Shown here: positions 1 through 8,885 of the stretch, one piece after another | Layout: each line of letters begins with the position of its first letter | Position numbering within the stretch: the stretch's first letter is position 1 | NCBI RefSeq assembly: GCF_003014535.1 | Contig: NZ_PYGD01000014.1 | Span: forward strand, 62,001-126,000 | Length of the DNA stretch: 64,000 nucleotides | Direction of reading: 5' to 3' | Source: Taibaiella chishuiensis | GTDB taxonomy: Bacteria > Bacteroidota > Bacteroidia > Chitinophagales > Chitinophagaceae | Program-made: the position numbers and the translations under genes | Notes under the pieces: model-generated | What the model was told of the DNA's origin: nothing | The model's input: only the letters and a program-made list of their open reading frames with translations | The model's database searches: none

Positions 1-2504
1 AAACTTCGGGCGAAGCAGCCAAATACGCTATTGCCAACGAATACGATAAAATGGTGGCATCCATAGGCGCTAAAGGTTCCAATGCCTTTACCTCTTTCGA
101 GCAGACCGTATATACCGAAGACGTACCCAGCAATACCCTGGATAAATACCTGGCCATACAGGCCGAACGCTTCCGTAACCCGATACTGCGCCTGTTCCAT
201 ACCGAGCTGGAAGCGGTATACGAGGAGAAGAACCGCGGGCTGGACAACGACGGCCGCAAAGTAAACGAAGCCATGTTTGCCACCATCTTCCCGAACAATA
301 ATTATGGCAAGCAGACCACCCTGGGCACGGTAGAACACCTGAGAAACCCTTCGCTGGTCGAAATACGCAAATACTACAGTACCTATTATGTGCCCAACAA
401 TATGGGCATCATTATGTCGGGCGACTTTAACCCCGACCAGGTGGTAAGCCAGATCGATAAGGACTTTGGCTATATGCAATCCAAACCCGTACCGGCTTAT
501 ACCTTTAAACCTGAAGAGCCGATTAAAGCGCCCATCAACGTAAACGTTACCGGTCCGGAACCGGAGCGCGTGATGCTGGGCTTCCGCTTCCCGGGCGCCG
601 CTACCAAAGATGCACAGATGCTGGAACTGGTAGGCAATATCCTGACCAATGGCTCAGCCGGCCTGATCGACCTGAACCTGGTAAAAAAACAAAAACTGCT
701 GCAGGCCTTCGCTTTCCCCTATATCCTGAAAGACTACAGCGTGCTGATCCTGCAGGGTAACCCCGTGGAAGGACAGTCGTTGGACGATGTGAAAGCCCTG
801 ATGCTGGCGGAATTGGACAAACTGAAAAAAGGCGACTTCTCCGACGACCTGATCCAGGCTATCGTCAACAACGAAAAGAAAAAAATCATCGAGCGTAACG
901 AAAGCTACTCCGACAGGGCCGATGAGCTGATGAACAACTTCACCTCGGATGTAGACTGGCAGAGCCGTGTGGCTTATGTAAACGACCTGAGCAAGATCAC
1001 GAAACAGGATATCATGACCTTTGCCAACAAATACCTGGCCAATAACTACGTGGCGGTATACAAACGCCAGGGCGAAGACAAGAACATCGTTAAGGTAGAC
1101 AAACCGGAGATCACCGCGGTAGAAGTAAACCGCGAAGCCCAGTCTGCATTCCTGAAAAAGGTAAATGCAATGCCGGAAAACAAGATCAACCCGGTATGGC
1201 TCGATTACAAAAAAGATATCCAGAAAGCCAAGGCCGGCACTTACGAAGTACTGGCGGTACAGAACAAGGACAACGACCTGTTCCGTGTTTACTACCAATA
1301 TGAAACCGGCAGCTGGGCCAGCAAACTGTTGCCAATCGCTACGCAATACCTGGAGTTCCTGGGTACCAAAGACAAATCGTCTGAAGCGATCAGCAAAGAC
1401 TTCTACCAGATTGCCTCTTCTTTCAATATCAATGCCGGCGGCGAAAACACGACGGTAAGCATCGATGGCCTGCAGGAGCACATGGGTAAGGCAGTAAGCA
1501 TGTTCGATAACCTGCTGCGCAATTGCCAGCCCGATACCGAAGCGCTCGAGGCCTTTAAAACCAGGCTGAAGAAAGCCCGTGCCAACAAAAAACTGAACAA
1601 AGGACAGATTATGCGCGGCCTGAGCAGTTACGCACAGTACGGCAGCAGCAACCCTTTCAATAACGAACTGAGCGATGCCGAACTGAATGCCCTTACTGCC
1701 GAAGACCTGGTAAACGTACTGCACAACCTGGCCGGCTATCCGCACCGCGTACTGTACTACGGTCCACAGACCGCCACTGCCTTCGCTTCCAGCCTGGCCG
1801 GCATCCATACAACGCCTGCCGGTGGCATCAAAGCGCCGCCCGTTACCAAGAAGTTTATCCAGCAGACCCAGGGCAGTAATAAGGTGCTGTTTACCCATTA
1901 CGATATGGTACAGGCCGAGATCAACTGGCTGCGCACCTCCGATCCTTACCAGGCCGGCGAGATCCCGACCGTAACACTGTTCAACGAATATTTCGGTGGC
2001 GGCATGGGCTCTATCGTATTCCAGACCATCCGCGAGTCCAAAGCCCTGGCCTATACTACTTATGCCTACTTCAACCCGCCGGCCCGCAAGGAATACCGTA
2101 ATGTTGCCATGGCCTATGTAGGTACCCAATCCGACAAGTTTAACGATGCCGTTGCCGCTATGAACGAACTGCTCAATAACCTGCCCGAGTCGGATAAGGC
2201 CTTGCAAACTGCCAAAACAAGTGTACAGAAAACACTGGCTACCGAACGTATTACCCAGGACGGCATCTTATTCAGCTACCTGACCGCAGAGCGTATGGGC
2301 CGCGACTACGATATCCGTAAGAACACCTACGAGGCCGTACCGAAATTTACCTTTGCCGATCTTAAAAACTTCCACCAGAAAGAACTGAGCGCAAAACCGT
2401 ATACCTACTGTATTGTAGCCAACCAGGACAAACTGAAGGAAGAAGAAATGAAAAAACTGGGCGATTTCAAAAAACTGACGCTCGAAGAAATATTCGGTTA
2501 CTAA
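1..2504 (+). CDS. M16 family zinc metallopeptidase, 5' partial
   Basis: The reading frame is open from the first full codon at base 3, so the gene starts upstream of the window; the internal ATG at 51 is not the true start. About 834 residues are visible. They fit a two-repeat M16 (pitrilysin/insulinase-like) peptidase: residues such as ELEAVYEEKNR match the conserved distal glutamate helix that follows the HxxEH zinc motif, which must lie in the missing N-terminus. The second half repeats the fold, with FNEYFGGGMGSIVFQTIRE and the Y-x-x-Y-A stretch typical of the inactive C-terminal repeat. M16 enzymes degrade peptides in the periplasm or cytoplasm. A hairpin terminator follows the stop. Family assignment is confident; substrate and location are unknown because the signal region is absent. 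Confidence 0.9.
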   Translation, partial: TSGEAAKYAIANEYDKMVASIGAKGSNAFTSFEQTVYTEDVPSNTLDKYLAIQAERFRNPILRLFHTELEAVYEEKNRGLDNDGRKVNEAMFATIFPNNNYGKQTTLGTVEHLRNPSLVEIRKYYSTYYVPNNMGIIMSGDFNPDQVVSQIDKDFGYMQSKPVPAYTFKPEEPIKAPINVNVTGPEPERVMLGFRFPGAATKDAQMLELVGNILTNGSAGLIDLNLVKKQKLLQAFAFPYILKDYSVLILQGNPVEGQSLDDVKALMLAELDKLKKGDFSDDLIQAIVNNEKKKIIERNESYSDRADELMNNFTSDVDWQSRVAYVNDLSKITKQDIMTFANKYLANNYVAVYKRQGEDKNIVKVDKPEITAVEVNREAQSAFLKKVNAMPENKINPVWLDYKKDIQKAKAGTYEVLAVQNKDNDLFRVYYQYETGSWASKLLPIATQYLEFLGTKDKSSEAISKDFYQIASSFNINAGGENTTVSIDGLQEHMGKAVSMFDNLLRNCQPDTEALEAFKTRLKKARANKKLNKGQIMRGLSSYAQYGSSNPFNNELSDAELNALTAEDLVNVLHNLAGYPHRVLYYGPQTATAFASSLAGIHTTPAGGIKAPPVTKKFIQQTQGSNKVLFTHYDMVQAEINWLRTSDPYQAGEIPTVTLFNEYFGGGMGSIVFQTIRESKALAYTTYAYFNPPARKEYRNVAMAYVGTQSDKFNDAVAAMNELLNNLPESDKALQTAKTSVQKTLATERITQDGILFSYLTAERMGRDYDIRKNTYEAVPKFTFADLKNFHQKELSAKPYTYCIVANQDKLKEEEMKKLGDFKKLTLEEIFGY

Positions 2505-2527
2505 CCGCATCTTTTCCCTGTACAAAC

Positions 2528-2559
2528 AATGGCATCCGGTCTTATGGATGCCATTGTTT
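2528..2559 (+). terminator. Rho-independent terminator after the M16 gene
   Basis: An 11-bp stem CAATGGCATCC / GGATGCCATTG (2528-2538 and 2546-2556) has a 7-nt loop and a short T run, 24 bases after the stop codon of the M16 peptidase gene. Confidence 0.75.
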
Positions 2560-2566
2560 ATTGTAT

Positions 2567-2574
2567 TAGCTTTG
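2567..2574 (+). promoter_or_regulatory. Putative Bacteroidota -7 promoter box for folB
   Basis: TAGCTTTG matches the Bacteroidota TAnnTTTG -7 element. It lies 17 bases before the ATG at 2592 and just after the preceding terminator. TTG trinucleotides occur upstream, but no strong -33 element is clear. Confidence 0.5.
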
Positions 2575-2591
2575 CCTCCTAAAACATTACC

Positions 2592-2924
2592 ATGCTTACC
2601 GTTTCCCTTGCCGGTGTGCGCTTTCACGCCGCGATAGGCCTTTACCCGCAGGAGGCTTTCCTGCTCAACGAAATCGAAATGCAGATCTCCGTATCGGTCG
2701 AATCGGGTATCGATACCCTGCCCCTGATCGATTATACCCGGCTGCACAGCATTGCCGCCGCATCGGTAAGCGAGCCGGCCGCCCTGCTGGAAACCGTGGT
2801 ACAACGTATTGTAACGGCCATAAACCTGGAGTACCCCGGCAGCAAACTGAGCGTGGCCGTGCGCAAGCTCAACCCGCCCATGCCCGGCACTGTTGCCCAT
2901 TCGGAGGTAAAATGGGAATCCTGA
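2592..2924 (+). CDS. folB: dihydroneopterin aldolase FolB
   Basis: The 110-residue protein has the usual FolB length and motifs: G-V-R-F-H-A near residue 8, the GLYPQE segment near residue 16 (GxxxxE is typical), the IDYTRLH block in the middle, the LLETVVQRIV helix, and the C-terminal KLNPPMPG segment containing the active-site lysine region. FolB converts 7,8-dihydroneopterin to 6-hydroxymethyl-7,8-dihydropterin and glycolaldehyde in folate synthesis, in the cytoplasm as an oligomer. The ATG at 2592 is the only sensible start and follows a TAGCTTTG promoter box. A MoxR-type ATPase gene follows 56 bases downstream on the same strand but is functionally unrelated. Confidence 0.9.
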   Translation: MLTVSLAGVRFHAAIGLYPQEAFLLNEIEMQISVSVESGIDTLPLIDYTRLHSIAAASVSEPAALLETVVQRIVTAINLEYPGSKLSVAVRKLNPPMPGTVAHSEVKWES

Positions 2925-2980
2925 TGGTAACAAGCAAATAAATTGCTAACATTGTATACTGCAAACTGATTTGATCAAAA

Positions 2981-3976
2981 ATGGAAGAAAACACAGCGTA
3001 TACGCAAACCGGCAATAATGCCGCCGCCCGCATCCCGCAGCTGATCGCGCATATGGAACGCGTTATCCGTGGCAAACGCCCGCAGATAGAAATGGTGATT
3101 ACCTGCCTGCTGGCCAAGGGGCATGTATTGATGGAAGATAACCCCGGAACCGGTAAAACAGTACTGGCGCGTACCCTGGCCCATTCCATAAGCGGTAAGG
3201 GCGAAGCGGGCAATGTCCTCTTCAAACGTATCCAGTTTACCCCCGACCTGTTGCCGATGGACCTGATCGGTTCGCACCTGTTCGACGAAAAGAATACCGA
3301 TTTCATATTTAAAAAAGGACCGCTCTTCTGTAATGTGTTGCTGGCCGATGAGATCAACAGGGCCTCGCCTAAGGTGCAAAGCGCGCTGCTGGAATGTATG
3401 GCAGAAGGCCAGATTACCGTAGGCGATGTAACCACCAAACTGGAAGACCTCTTTTTTACCATTGCCACACAGAATCCCGTCGAGATGGAAGGCACCTATC
3501 CCCTGCCCGCCGCCCAGCTGGACCGTTTCTTTATGAAGATCTATTTCGGGTATGTGGATGCCGCTACCGAAGTGGAGATCTACCGTAACTATGCCACCAT
3601 ACAGGATAACCTGGAGCACCTGGACCAGGTATTAAGCCTGGAAGATGTGCTGGGCCTGCGAAAAGAGGCCGAGCAGGTATTTGTACACGACGAAATCATA
3701 CAGGCCACGGCCAATATCGTACGCGGTACCCGCGAGCATCCCGAAATTACCCTGGGCGCCAGTACCCGCGCCGGTATTGCCTTCCTGCGCTGCCTGCGTG
3801 CTTATGCACTCGTAAAAGGCAGGAGCTTCGTGATCGAAGACGATGTACAAGATATAGCCCGCAGCGTACTGGACCACCGCCTGATCTACCGCAACAAGGA
3901 AGGCAGGCTCAAGGCTTTTGACCAGATCCTGCAAAAAGAAATGGATCGCCTGTCCAAACTCAAACTGCAAGGCTAA
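2981..3976 (+). CDS. MoxR-family AAA+ ATPase
   Basis: The 331-residue cytoplasmic protein has Walker A DNPGTGKT at residues 53-60, the FKRIQFTPDLLPMDLIG block, Walker B VLLADEINRASPK near 119-131, and sensor 1 IATQNP. This order is diagnostic of MoxR ATPases. MoxR proteins act as chaperone-like ATPases, often with VWA-domain or DUF58 partners. Here the usual partners (DUF58, VWA/BatA-BatD) do not follow; the next gene is a DUF2807 lipoprotein, so this copy appears to be separated from the classical moxR-bat cluster. Start ATG 2981 gives a normal N-terminus. Family is certain; the client is unknown. Confidence 0.92.
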   Translation: MEENTAYTQTGNNAAARIPQLIAHMERVIRGKRPQIEMVITCLLAKGHVLMEDNPGTGKTVLARTLAHSISGKGEAGNVLFKRIQFTPDLLPMDLIGSHLFDEKNTDFIFKKGPLFCNVLLADEINRASPKVQSALLECMAEGQITVGDVTTKLEDLFFTIATQNPVEMEGTYPLPAAQLDRFFMKIYFGYVDAATEVEIYRNYATIQDNLEHLDQVLSLEDVLGLRKEAEQVFVHDEIIQATANIVRGTREHPEITLGASTRAGIAFLRCLRAYALVKGRSFVIEDDVQDIARSVLDHRLIYRNKEGRLKAFDQILQKEMDRLSKLKLQG

Positions 3977-4012
3977 ACAAGCTATTTAATAGTAACACCA
4001 ACCAGATCATTT

Positions 4013-4729
4013 ATGAAAAAATTAGTATTGGCCTGCTCCCTGGCCCTGTTCGCTTTTTCCGCCTGTAATATGAACTCCGTAAAGGGCGACGGGCATGTAA
4101 TTACCCGCAACTTTGAACAGAAGGGATTTAAAGATATCGACGCCAGCTCCCAGTTCGAGATACACCTGGCCCAGGGTTCCGAGTATAAAGTAAAAGTAGA
4201 AGGCGAAGAGAACATTATCGACCTGATGGAGCTCCAGGTAACAGGCGATAAATTAAAGATCGACTTTAAAAACAATACCTCGATCCGGCCTACCCACCCG
4301 CTGAAAGTATATATTACCGCCCCCGAATACCGCGACATAGAAGGCTCCGGGGCCTGTACCTTTATCAGCGAAGGCCGGCTGACCAGCAAGGCCGATGTAA
4401 AAATCGGGCTGTCCGGCGCCTGCGAAACCCGTCTCGAAATAGATGCCCCTAAAATCGATGTGGATGCATCGGGAGCCAGCGAGATCCGCCTTAAAGGCCA
4501 GACCCGCGATTTCTCGGTAGATGCATCGGGAGCAAGCTCGATCAACTGTTTCGAACTGCTGACCGAAAATACAAGCCTGGACATCTCCGGCGGCGGCAAC
4601 GCCAAGGTATACGCCTCCCAGTCGCTCAATGTATCGATCAGCGGCGCAGGCGACGTGTCCTACAAAGGCAAACCCGCCAATATCAAGAAAGACATATCCG
4701 GCGCGGGCAGCATCAGCTCCGCCGATTAA
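4013..4729 (+). CDS. DUF2807 (GIN-domain) lipoprotein
   Basis: This is a 238-residue exported protein. The N-terminus is a lipoprotein signal ending in F-S-A-C with the lipid cysteine at residue 18. The body has alternating beta strands with repeated D-A-S-G-A-S or S-G-A-G motifs, the right-handed beta-helix pattern of putative auto-transporter adhesin head GIN domain (DUF2807) proteins, which are abundant in Bacteroidota. The protein probably sits on the outer membrane or in the periplasm. Molecular function is unknown in the family. It follows the MoxR gene by 36 bases and ends at a strong bidirectional terminator. Confidence 0.85.
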   Translation: MKKLVLACSLALFAFSACNMNSVKGDGHVITRNFEQKGFKDIDASSQFEIHLAQGSEYKVKVEGEENIIDLMELQVTGDKLKIDFKNNTSIRPTHPLKVYITAPEYRDIEGSGACTFISEGRLTSKADVKIGLSGACETRLEIDAPKIDVDASGASEIRLKGQTRDFSVDASGASSINCFELLTENTSLDISGGGNAKVYASQSLNVSISGAGDVSYKGKPANIKKDISGAGSISSAD

Positions 4730-4750
4730 ATCTTATACCCTATATACGCA

Positions 4751-4782
4751 AAGAAGCTCCTGCCGTGGCAGGAGCTTCTTTT
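4751..4782. terminator. Strong bidirectional terminator between convergent genes
   Basis: A perfect 14-bp stem AAGAAGCTCCTGCC / GGCAGGAGCTTCTT (4751-4764 and 4767-4780) has a 2-base loop and runs into T-rich sequence. It sits between the DUF2807 gene and the convergent YtxH gene, so it probably serves both. Confidence 0.85.
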
Positions 4783-4805
4783 ATAGACTACACCCTTAAA
4801 GGAAC

Positions 4806-5096
4806 TCAGGAAAGGGATTCCAGCCGGGCATGCTGATAGGTCTTCCTGTTTTCCTCTACAAGTTTTAACAGTTTTTGCCGTACATCCTCACTCAGGTCCG
4901 TGGTTTCGTTTTCGAGTATATGCTGCAGTTCATCCAGTTCATTTTCTCCTTTTCCGAAAAGATGCACCAGACGCGACTTCCAGGCTTCCGCGGTTTCCTT
5001 TACCTTTTGCCGTGTTTCTTTACCTTTCTGTGGCGCTACCAGTAAGCCAAGTACCACGCCGGAAACAACACCGGCCATGAATTTATTGAATCTCAT
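4806..5096 (-). CDS. YtxH domain-containing small membrane-associated protein
   Basis: The 96-residue protein opens with a short hydrophobic glycine-rich helix (FMAGVVSGVVLGLLVAP) followed directly by G-K-E-T-R-Q-K-V-K-E-T and a long charged amphipathic or coiled-coil tail. This is the YtxH (gas-vesicle-like/stress) family layout. Such proteins are often induced by general stress, but their biochemical role is not known. It is convergent with the DUF2807 gene. No other domain is visible. Confidence 0.75.
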   Translation of the reverse strand: MRFNKFMAGVVSGVVLGLLVAPQKGKETRQKVKETAEAWKSRLVHLFGKGENELDELQHILENETTDLSEDVRQKLLKLVEENRKTYQHARLESLS

Positions 5097-5232
5097 TACG
5101 AACAGGTTTTATGTGATTAATTGTAAGCAATTTAAATGTTTACCATTAAAATGCACCGCATTTTTTGGTAAATCATTACTTTTATACAAACATAGATCAG
5201 GCCATAAAGTTGGATTGGTCTGAATTTTAGTA

Positions 5233-5258
5233 TTGTGTTAGAAGAAAAAGTAACTTTG
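5233..5258 (+). promoter_or_regulatory. Putative promoter for the rhodanese gene
   Basis: TAACTTTG (5251-5258) fits the TAnnTTTG -7 element. A TTG lies at 5233-5235, a rather short spacing. The box is 36 bases upstream of the ATG at 5295. Confidence 0.5.
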
Positions 5259-5294
5259 CACCCAATTTTTTGACAAAACAACAAACCAACCAAA

Positions 5295-5615
5295 ATGGAA
5301 CATATAACCGTAGAGCAACTGAAAGCGCGCCTGGATGCCGGAGAACAACTGCATGTACTGGATGTAAGAGAAGCCAACGAATACGCCGAATCAAACATCG
5401 GCGCTACCCTGCTGCCCCTGAGCCAGCTGCGTAACATGGATACCGAAGCCATCGACGACTGGAAACAGGACGAAGTGATCGTACACTGCAGGAGCGGTAA
5501 ACGCAGCATGGAAGCCTGTATGCTGCTCGACACCATGGGCTTTGCCAAAACCGTAAATGTAACCGGCGGAATTCTCGACTGGCAGCAGAAATTCGGCAAT
5601 GCACAGATCAAGTAA
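5295..5615 (+). CDS. Single-domain rhodanese-like protein
   Basis: The 106-residue protein is one rhodanese domain without signal peptide. Hallmarks are LDVREANEY (residues 22-30), the N-I-G-A segment, and the active loop VHCRSGKRS with the persulfide-forming cysteine at residue 65, ending with a G-G-I-L-D-W motif. Single-domain rhodaneses move sulfane sulfur in the cytoplasm, for example in sulfur relay or detoxification. A TAACTTTG promoter box precedes the gene. The next gene, a hypothetical protein, starts 66 bases downstream. Confidence 0.88.
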   Translation: MEHITVEQLKARLDAGEQLHVLDVREANEYAESNIGATLLPLSQLRNMDTEAIDDWKQDEVIVHCRSGKRSMEACMLLDTMGFAKTVNVTGGILDWQQKFGNAQIK

Positions 5616-5681
5616 AATTGCCTCCTTCCGAACCTTATGCCCCAATTTCGGTTTTTCTGACTGGGGAACCGCGATCGATAT

Positions 5682-6245
5682 ATGCACGAATTAGAACCAT
5701 TTTACAATTGGCGACATCTCTATACCGCAGAGGAGGACGAACGTTCTCCCTTCTTCGGTAAAGAACACAGCGAATTCGAATTTTCCAATACGGTCTATAA
5801 CTATTACATTCATCCGCAATGGGATGATTTCGGTTCGCGTACGCTTTATTTAAAGATCCTTTACGTAGACTACGATCAGAACTTTGCGATCATAGAATTT
5901 ATCGGGGAATGGAATGATGCCGTCGAAAACGATATCGAAACGCTCAAAAGAGCCATCATAGACCCGATGATCGCGCAGGGTATTACCAAGTATATCCTGA
6001 TCACCGAAAATGTATTGAACTTCCATAGCAGCGACGACAGCTATTACGAAGAATGGAACGATGACATCAAGGACGAAGGCGGCTGGATCGTATTCCTGGG
6101 TATGCCCGAACACTCCCACCAGGAGATCAGGCAGGCCAAACTGGAACATTACAGCTTCCTGATGGAGTATCCGAACTGGCGCACCCTCAACCCGCTGCAT
6201 CTTTACCAGGCGATCGACAATAAGCTGTTGCGCCTGCTGGATTAA
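5682..6245 (+). CDS. Conserved hypothetical protein
   Basis: I do not recognise a named family in this 187-residue soluble acidic protein. It is rich in Tyr, Trp, Asp and Glu, has no signal peptide or membrane segment, and includes an alternating hydrophobic core (TLYLKILYVDYDQNFAIIEF) and a block with paired tryptophans and glutamates. The coding pattern is ordinary for the window and the gene lies between the rhodanese and the CCG-domain protein genes on the same strand, so it is probably real. Function unknown. Confidence 0.7.
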   Translation: MHELEPFYNWRHLYTAEEDERSPFFGKEHSEFEFSNTVYNYYIHPQWDDFGSRTLYLKILYVDYDQNFAIIEFIGEWNDAVENDIETLKRAIIDPMIAQGITKYILITENVLNFHSSDDSYYEEWNDDIKDEGGWIVFLGMPEHSHQEIRQAKLEHYSFLMEYPNWRTLNPLHLYQAIDNKLLRLLD

Positions 6246-6301
6246 AAGAACATGGAATAGACACACCGGCCCGTTGCCGGCAAAAGGTATTTGATTTTAT
6301 T

Positions 6302-7024
6302 ATGAAGGTGGACTTATTTATTCCCTGTTTTGTTGACCAGTTGTTTCCCGAAACGGGTTTCAATATGGTGAAAGTGTTGGAAAAATTCAATTGCGAGGTA
6401 CAGTATAACAACCAGCAGACCTGTTGCGGCCAGCCGGCCTTTAACAGCGGCTATTGGGATGAGGCCAAGGCTATAGGCAGGAAATTCCTGAAGGACTTTT
6501 CGGGAACCGACCATTATATCGTTGCCCCGAGCGGCTCGTGTACGGGTTATGTGCGCAATTATTACCAGAAATTGTTTGAAAATTCGGCCGAGCATAACGA
6601 CTATAAAAAAGTAAAAGTGCAGCTGTTCGAGTTTACCGAATTCCTGGTCAATGTGCTGCATGTAACCGATGTAGGCGCCAGCCTGCATACCCGTGCCACC
6701 TACCACGACGGTTGTGGCACGCTGCGGGAATGCGGTGTTAAACAACAACCCCGGCAGCTCCTGGAACAGGTAAAGGGCCTGGAGCTGACCGAAATGAAGG
6801 AATGTGAGACCTGCTGCGGCTTTGGAGGCGCCTTTGCCGTTAAATACGAACCCATATCCACCGGTATGGCCTATACCAAAGTACAAAGCGCCGTGGCGGC
6901 CGGGGCGCAATGCCTCATCTCTACCGACCTCTCCTGCCTGATGCATATAGACACCTATATCCGCAAGCACAACGTGGATCTGAAAACCATGCATATCGCC
7001 GATGTGCTGGCAAGCGGCTGGTAA
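6302..7024 (+). CDS. CCG-domain (Fe-S) oxidoreductase subunit, LutA/GlcF-like
   Basis: The 240-residue protein contains two cysteine-rich CCG domains: [11 protein letters not shown] at residues 41-51 and [11 protein letters not shown] near residue 170, plus HDGCGTLRE before the second. This is the LutA/YkgE architecture, in which tandem CCG modules bind an iron-sulfur cofactor and act in oxidation of lactate or another 2-hydroxyacid with LutB and LutC. The LutB and LutC partners are not next to it here, so the substrate is not certain. Start ATG 6302 gives the canonical [10 protein letters not shown] start of the family. prfB follows 56 bases downstream from its own promoter. Confidence 0.85.
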   Translation: MKVDLFIPCFVDQLFPETGFNMVKVLEKFNCEVQYNNQQTCCGQPAFNSGYWDEAKAIGRKFLKDFSGTDHYIVAPSGSCTGYVRNYYQKLFENSAEHNDYKKVKVQLFEFTEFLVNVLHVTDVGASLHTRATYHDGCGTLRECGVKQQPRQLLEQVKGLELTEMKECETCCGFGGAFAVKYEPISTGMAYTKVQSAVAAGAQCLISTDLSCLMHIDTYIRKHNVDLKTMHIADVLASGW

Positions 7025-7064
7025 ACGCCTCCTGCCCTTGGGGATTCAAATCCATTATTCGTCT

Positions 7065-7072
7065 TATATTTG
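7065..7072 (+). promoter_or_regulatory. Putative -7 box of prfB, very close to the start codon
   Basis: TATATTTG matches TAnnTTTG and ends only 8 bases before the prfB ATG at 7081. A TTG at 7038-7040 could be the -33 element with a long spacer. The arrangement predicts a transcript with almost no leader. Confidence 0.5.
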
Positions 7073-7080
7073 CGTTAATT

Positions 7081-8169
7081 ATGACTGCTGAACAACTGAA
7101 AGAACTACGGGAACGCGTAGCTCACCTGGACAGATACCTGAAAGTAGGAGACCGGAAAGCCAAGTACGAAAGCGATAAACAACTAACCTTGTCGCCGGGC
7201 TTCTGGGACGATAACGAGCGCGCTACGACTGTGCTTAAAGAGCAAAACGCCAATAAATACTGGATCGACCTGTACGAACAGGTTAAAAGCGCGGTCGAAG
7301 ACTTCGCCATACTCTTCGATTTCTGGAAAGAAGGAGAAGCTACCGAAGAAGAAGCCAAGGAAGCCTATGAGCTTGCCATCAAAAAAATGGACGAGGCCGA
7401 ATTTAAATCCACGCTTAACCAGCCTGAAGATGAAATGCCTGCCGTAATGGTGATCAACTCGGGTGCAGGCGGTACCGAAAGCCAGGACTGGGCCGAAATA
7501 CTGGCCCGTATGTACCGGATGTACGGCCAGAAACAAGGCTGGTCGGTAACCGAGCTCGACTGGCAGAACGGCGACGGCGCAGGTATTAAAACCTGTACCT
7601 TCCAGTTCGACGGCGACTTTGCCTATGGCCTGTTAAAAGCCGAAAGCGGCGTACACCGCCTGGTGCGAATCTCGCCCTTCGACAGCAATGCACGCAGGCA
7701 TACCTCATTTGCTTCGGTATACGTATATCCCCTGATCGACGATACCATCAACATCGAAGTAAAAGACAGCGATGTAAAGATGGAAACATCGCGAAGCGGC
7801 GGTGCGGGCGGACAGAACGTAAATAAGGTAGAGACCAAGGTAATGCTGACCCACCTGGCCACCGGTATCGTGGTGGTATGCCAGACCGAACGCAGCCAGC
7901 TGGGCAACCGCGAAAAAGCGATGCAGATGCTGAAAAGCCGCCTGTATGAAGAAGAAATGCGTAAACGCCAGGAAGTAAAAGATGCGACCAACGCTTCCAA
8001 AAAGAAAATCGAATGGGGCTCGCAGATCCGCTCTTACGTATTCCACCCGTATAAAATGATCAAAGATCACCGTACCGATTACGAGGTGGGCAATGTGCAG
8101 CCCGTAATGGACGGCGAAATAGACGACTTTATCAAAGCTTACCTGATGATGCAGGAAGCCGAAAGCTAA
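7081..8169 (+). CDS. prfB: Peptide chain release factor 2
   Basis: The protein has 362 residues from ATG 7081. It carries the stop-codon-reading tripeptide SPF at residues 198-200, which marks RF2 (UGA/UAA) rather than RF1, and the catalytic GGQ at residues 243-245 within [16 protein letters not shown]. It frees the finished peptide from the ribosome. The frame is also open upstream to 6910, but that part overlaps the previous gene and lacks RF2 sequence. At the place where many prfB genes carry an in-frame UGA and a programmed +1 shift (after the Y-L of the first helix) the codons here run on as YLKVGD, so expression needs no frameshift. A terminator follows. Confidence 0.95.
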   Translation: MTAEQLKELRERVAHLDRYLKVGDRKAKYESDKQLTLSPGFWDDNERATTVLKEQNANKYWIDLYEQVKSAVEDFAILFDFWKEGEATEEEAKEAYELAIKKMDEAEFKSTLNQPEDEMPAVMVINSGAGGTESQDWAEILARMYRMYGQKQGWSVTELDWQNGDGAGIKTCTFQFDGDFAYGLLKAESGVHRLVRISPFDSNARRHTSFASVYVYPLIDDTINIEVKDSDVKMETSRSGGAGGQNVNKVETKVMLTHLATGIVVVCQTERSQLGNREKAMQMLKSRLYEEEMRKRQEVKDATNASKKKIEWGSQIRSYVFHPYKMIKDHRTDYEVGNVQPVMDGEIDDFIKAYLMMQEAES

Positions 8170-8178
8170 GTAATACAA

Positions 8179-8205
8179 CGGCCGCCTCCGGGTGGCCGGT
8201 TTTTT
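8179..8205 (+). terminator. Terminator after prfB
   Basis: The stem CGGCCGCC / GGTGGCCG (8179-8186 and 8191-8198, one G-U pair) has a 4-base loop and is followed by GTTTTTT. Confidence 0.75.
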
Positions 8206-8220
8206 AAACAGGATGCATTT

Positions 8221-8865
8221 ATGGAGATCTCGCGTTTTCTTACGGATGATATTGTACGCATACTGATTGCCCTGCTGGTAGGCGCTATCGTAGGTGCGGA
8301 GCGCGAATACCGCTCCAAGTCGGCGGGTCTGCGTACCATGATCCTGGTAAGCCTCGGCTCCTGCCTGTTTACCATCCTGTCGGTAAGGATCGGGATGCCG
8401 GCCAGCGCCGACCGTATCGCAGCCAATATCATAACGGGTATCGGTTTCCTGGGCGCCGGCGTTATTTTTAAAGACGACAACCGGGTATCGGGTATCACCA
8501 CCGCCACTACCATATGGATGGTGGCCGCACTCGGCATGGCCATCGGCTCGGGGCACTTCCAGGCCGCCATGGTAGGTACGGCTGCCGTGATCATTGTGCT
8601 CATTTTCCTGTCGCCTATGCAAACCGTGATCGAAAGGCTGAACCGTAGCCGCTCTTACCGCATTGTATCGCCTTACCAGCACGAAACACTGAAAAAATAC
8701 GAGCACCTGTTCAAAAAATACAAGCTCAAAGCCGACCGCGGCAAACAGTCGCGCAGCGGCAATACCATAACCGGCAACTGGCAGGTGCACGGACCCGAGA
8801 AAGCCCACGAAAAAATGATCCATCACCTGCTGAACGATCCCGATATTATCGAATTCGATTTCTGA
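8221..8865 (+). CDS. MgtC/SapB family membrane protein
   Basis: The 214-residue protein has four to five N-terminal transmembrane helices in about 140 residues and a soluble C-terminal tail. Family motifs include the GAIVGAERE segment after the first helix (residues 21-29), the SAGLRTMILVSLGSC block, and NIITGIGFLGAGVIF followed by GITTATTIW. MgtC-like proteins reside in the inner membrane and are linked to magnesium homeostasis and to F-type ATPase modulation in some pathogens; the family also contains uncharacterised members, so the exact role is open. It starts just after the prfB terminator; the next gene begins 20 bases after its stop. Confidence 0.88.
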   Translation: MEISRFLTDDIVRILIALLVGAIVGAEREYRSKSAGLRTMILVSLGSCLFTILSVRIGMPASADRIAANIITGIGFLGAGVIFKDDNRVSGITTATTIWMVAALGMAIGSGHFQAAMVGTAAVIIVLIFLSPMQTVIERLNRSRSYRIVSPYQHETLKKYEHLFKKYKLKADRGKQSRSGNTITGNWQVHGPEKAHEKMIHHLLNDPDIIEFDF

Positions 8866-8885
8866 TCCCCGCTCCCATCCTGCTT

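Noticed and set aside
654-2207. Minus-strand open frame of 517 codons across the M16 gene
   Set aside because: It lies wholly antisense to a strongly conserved M16 peptidase reading frame and its protein shows no domain. Long antisense frames are common here because the codon use leaves few stops on the other strand.
6910-7080. Upstream extension of the prfB reading frame
   Set aside because: It overlaps the CCG-domain gene and encodes no RF2 sequence. ATG 7081 fits the family N-terminus and the promoter position.
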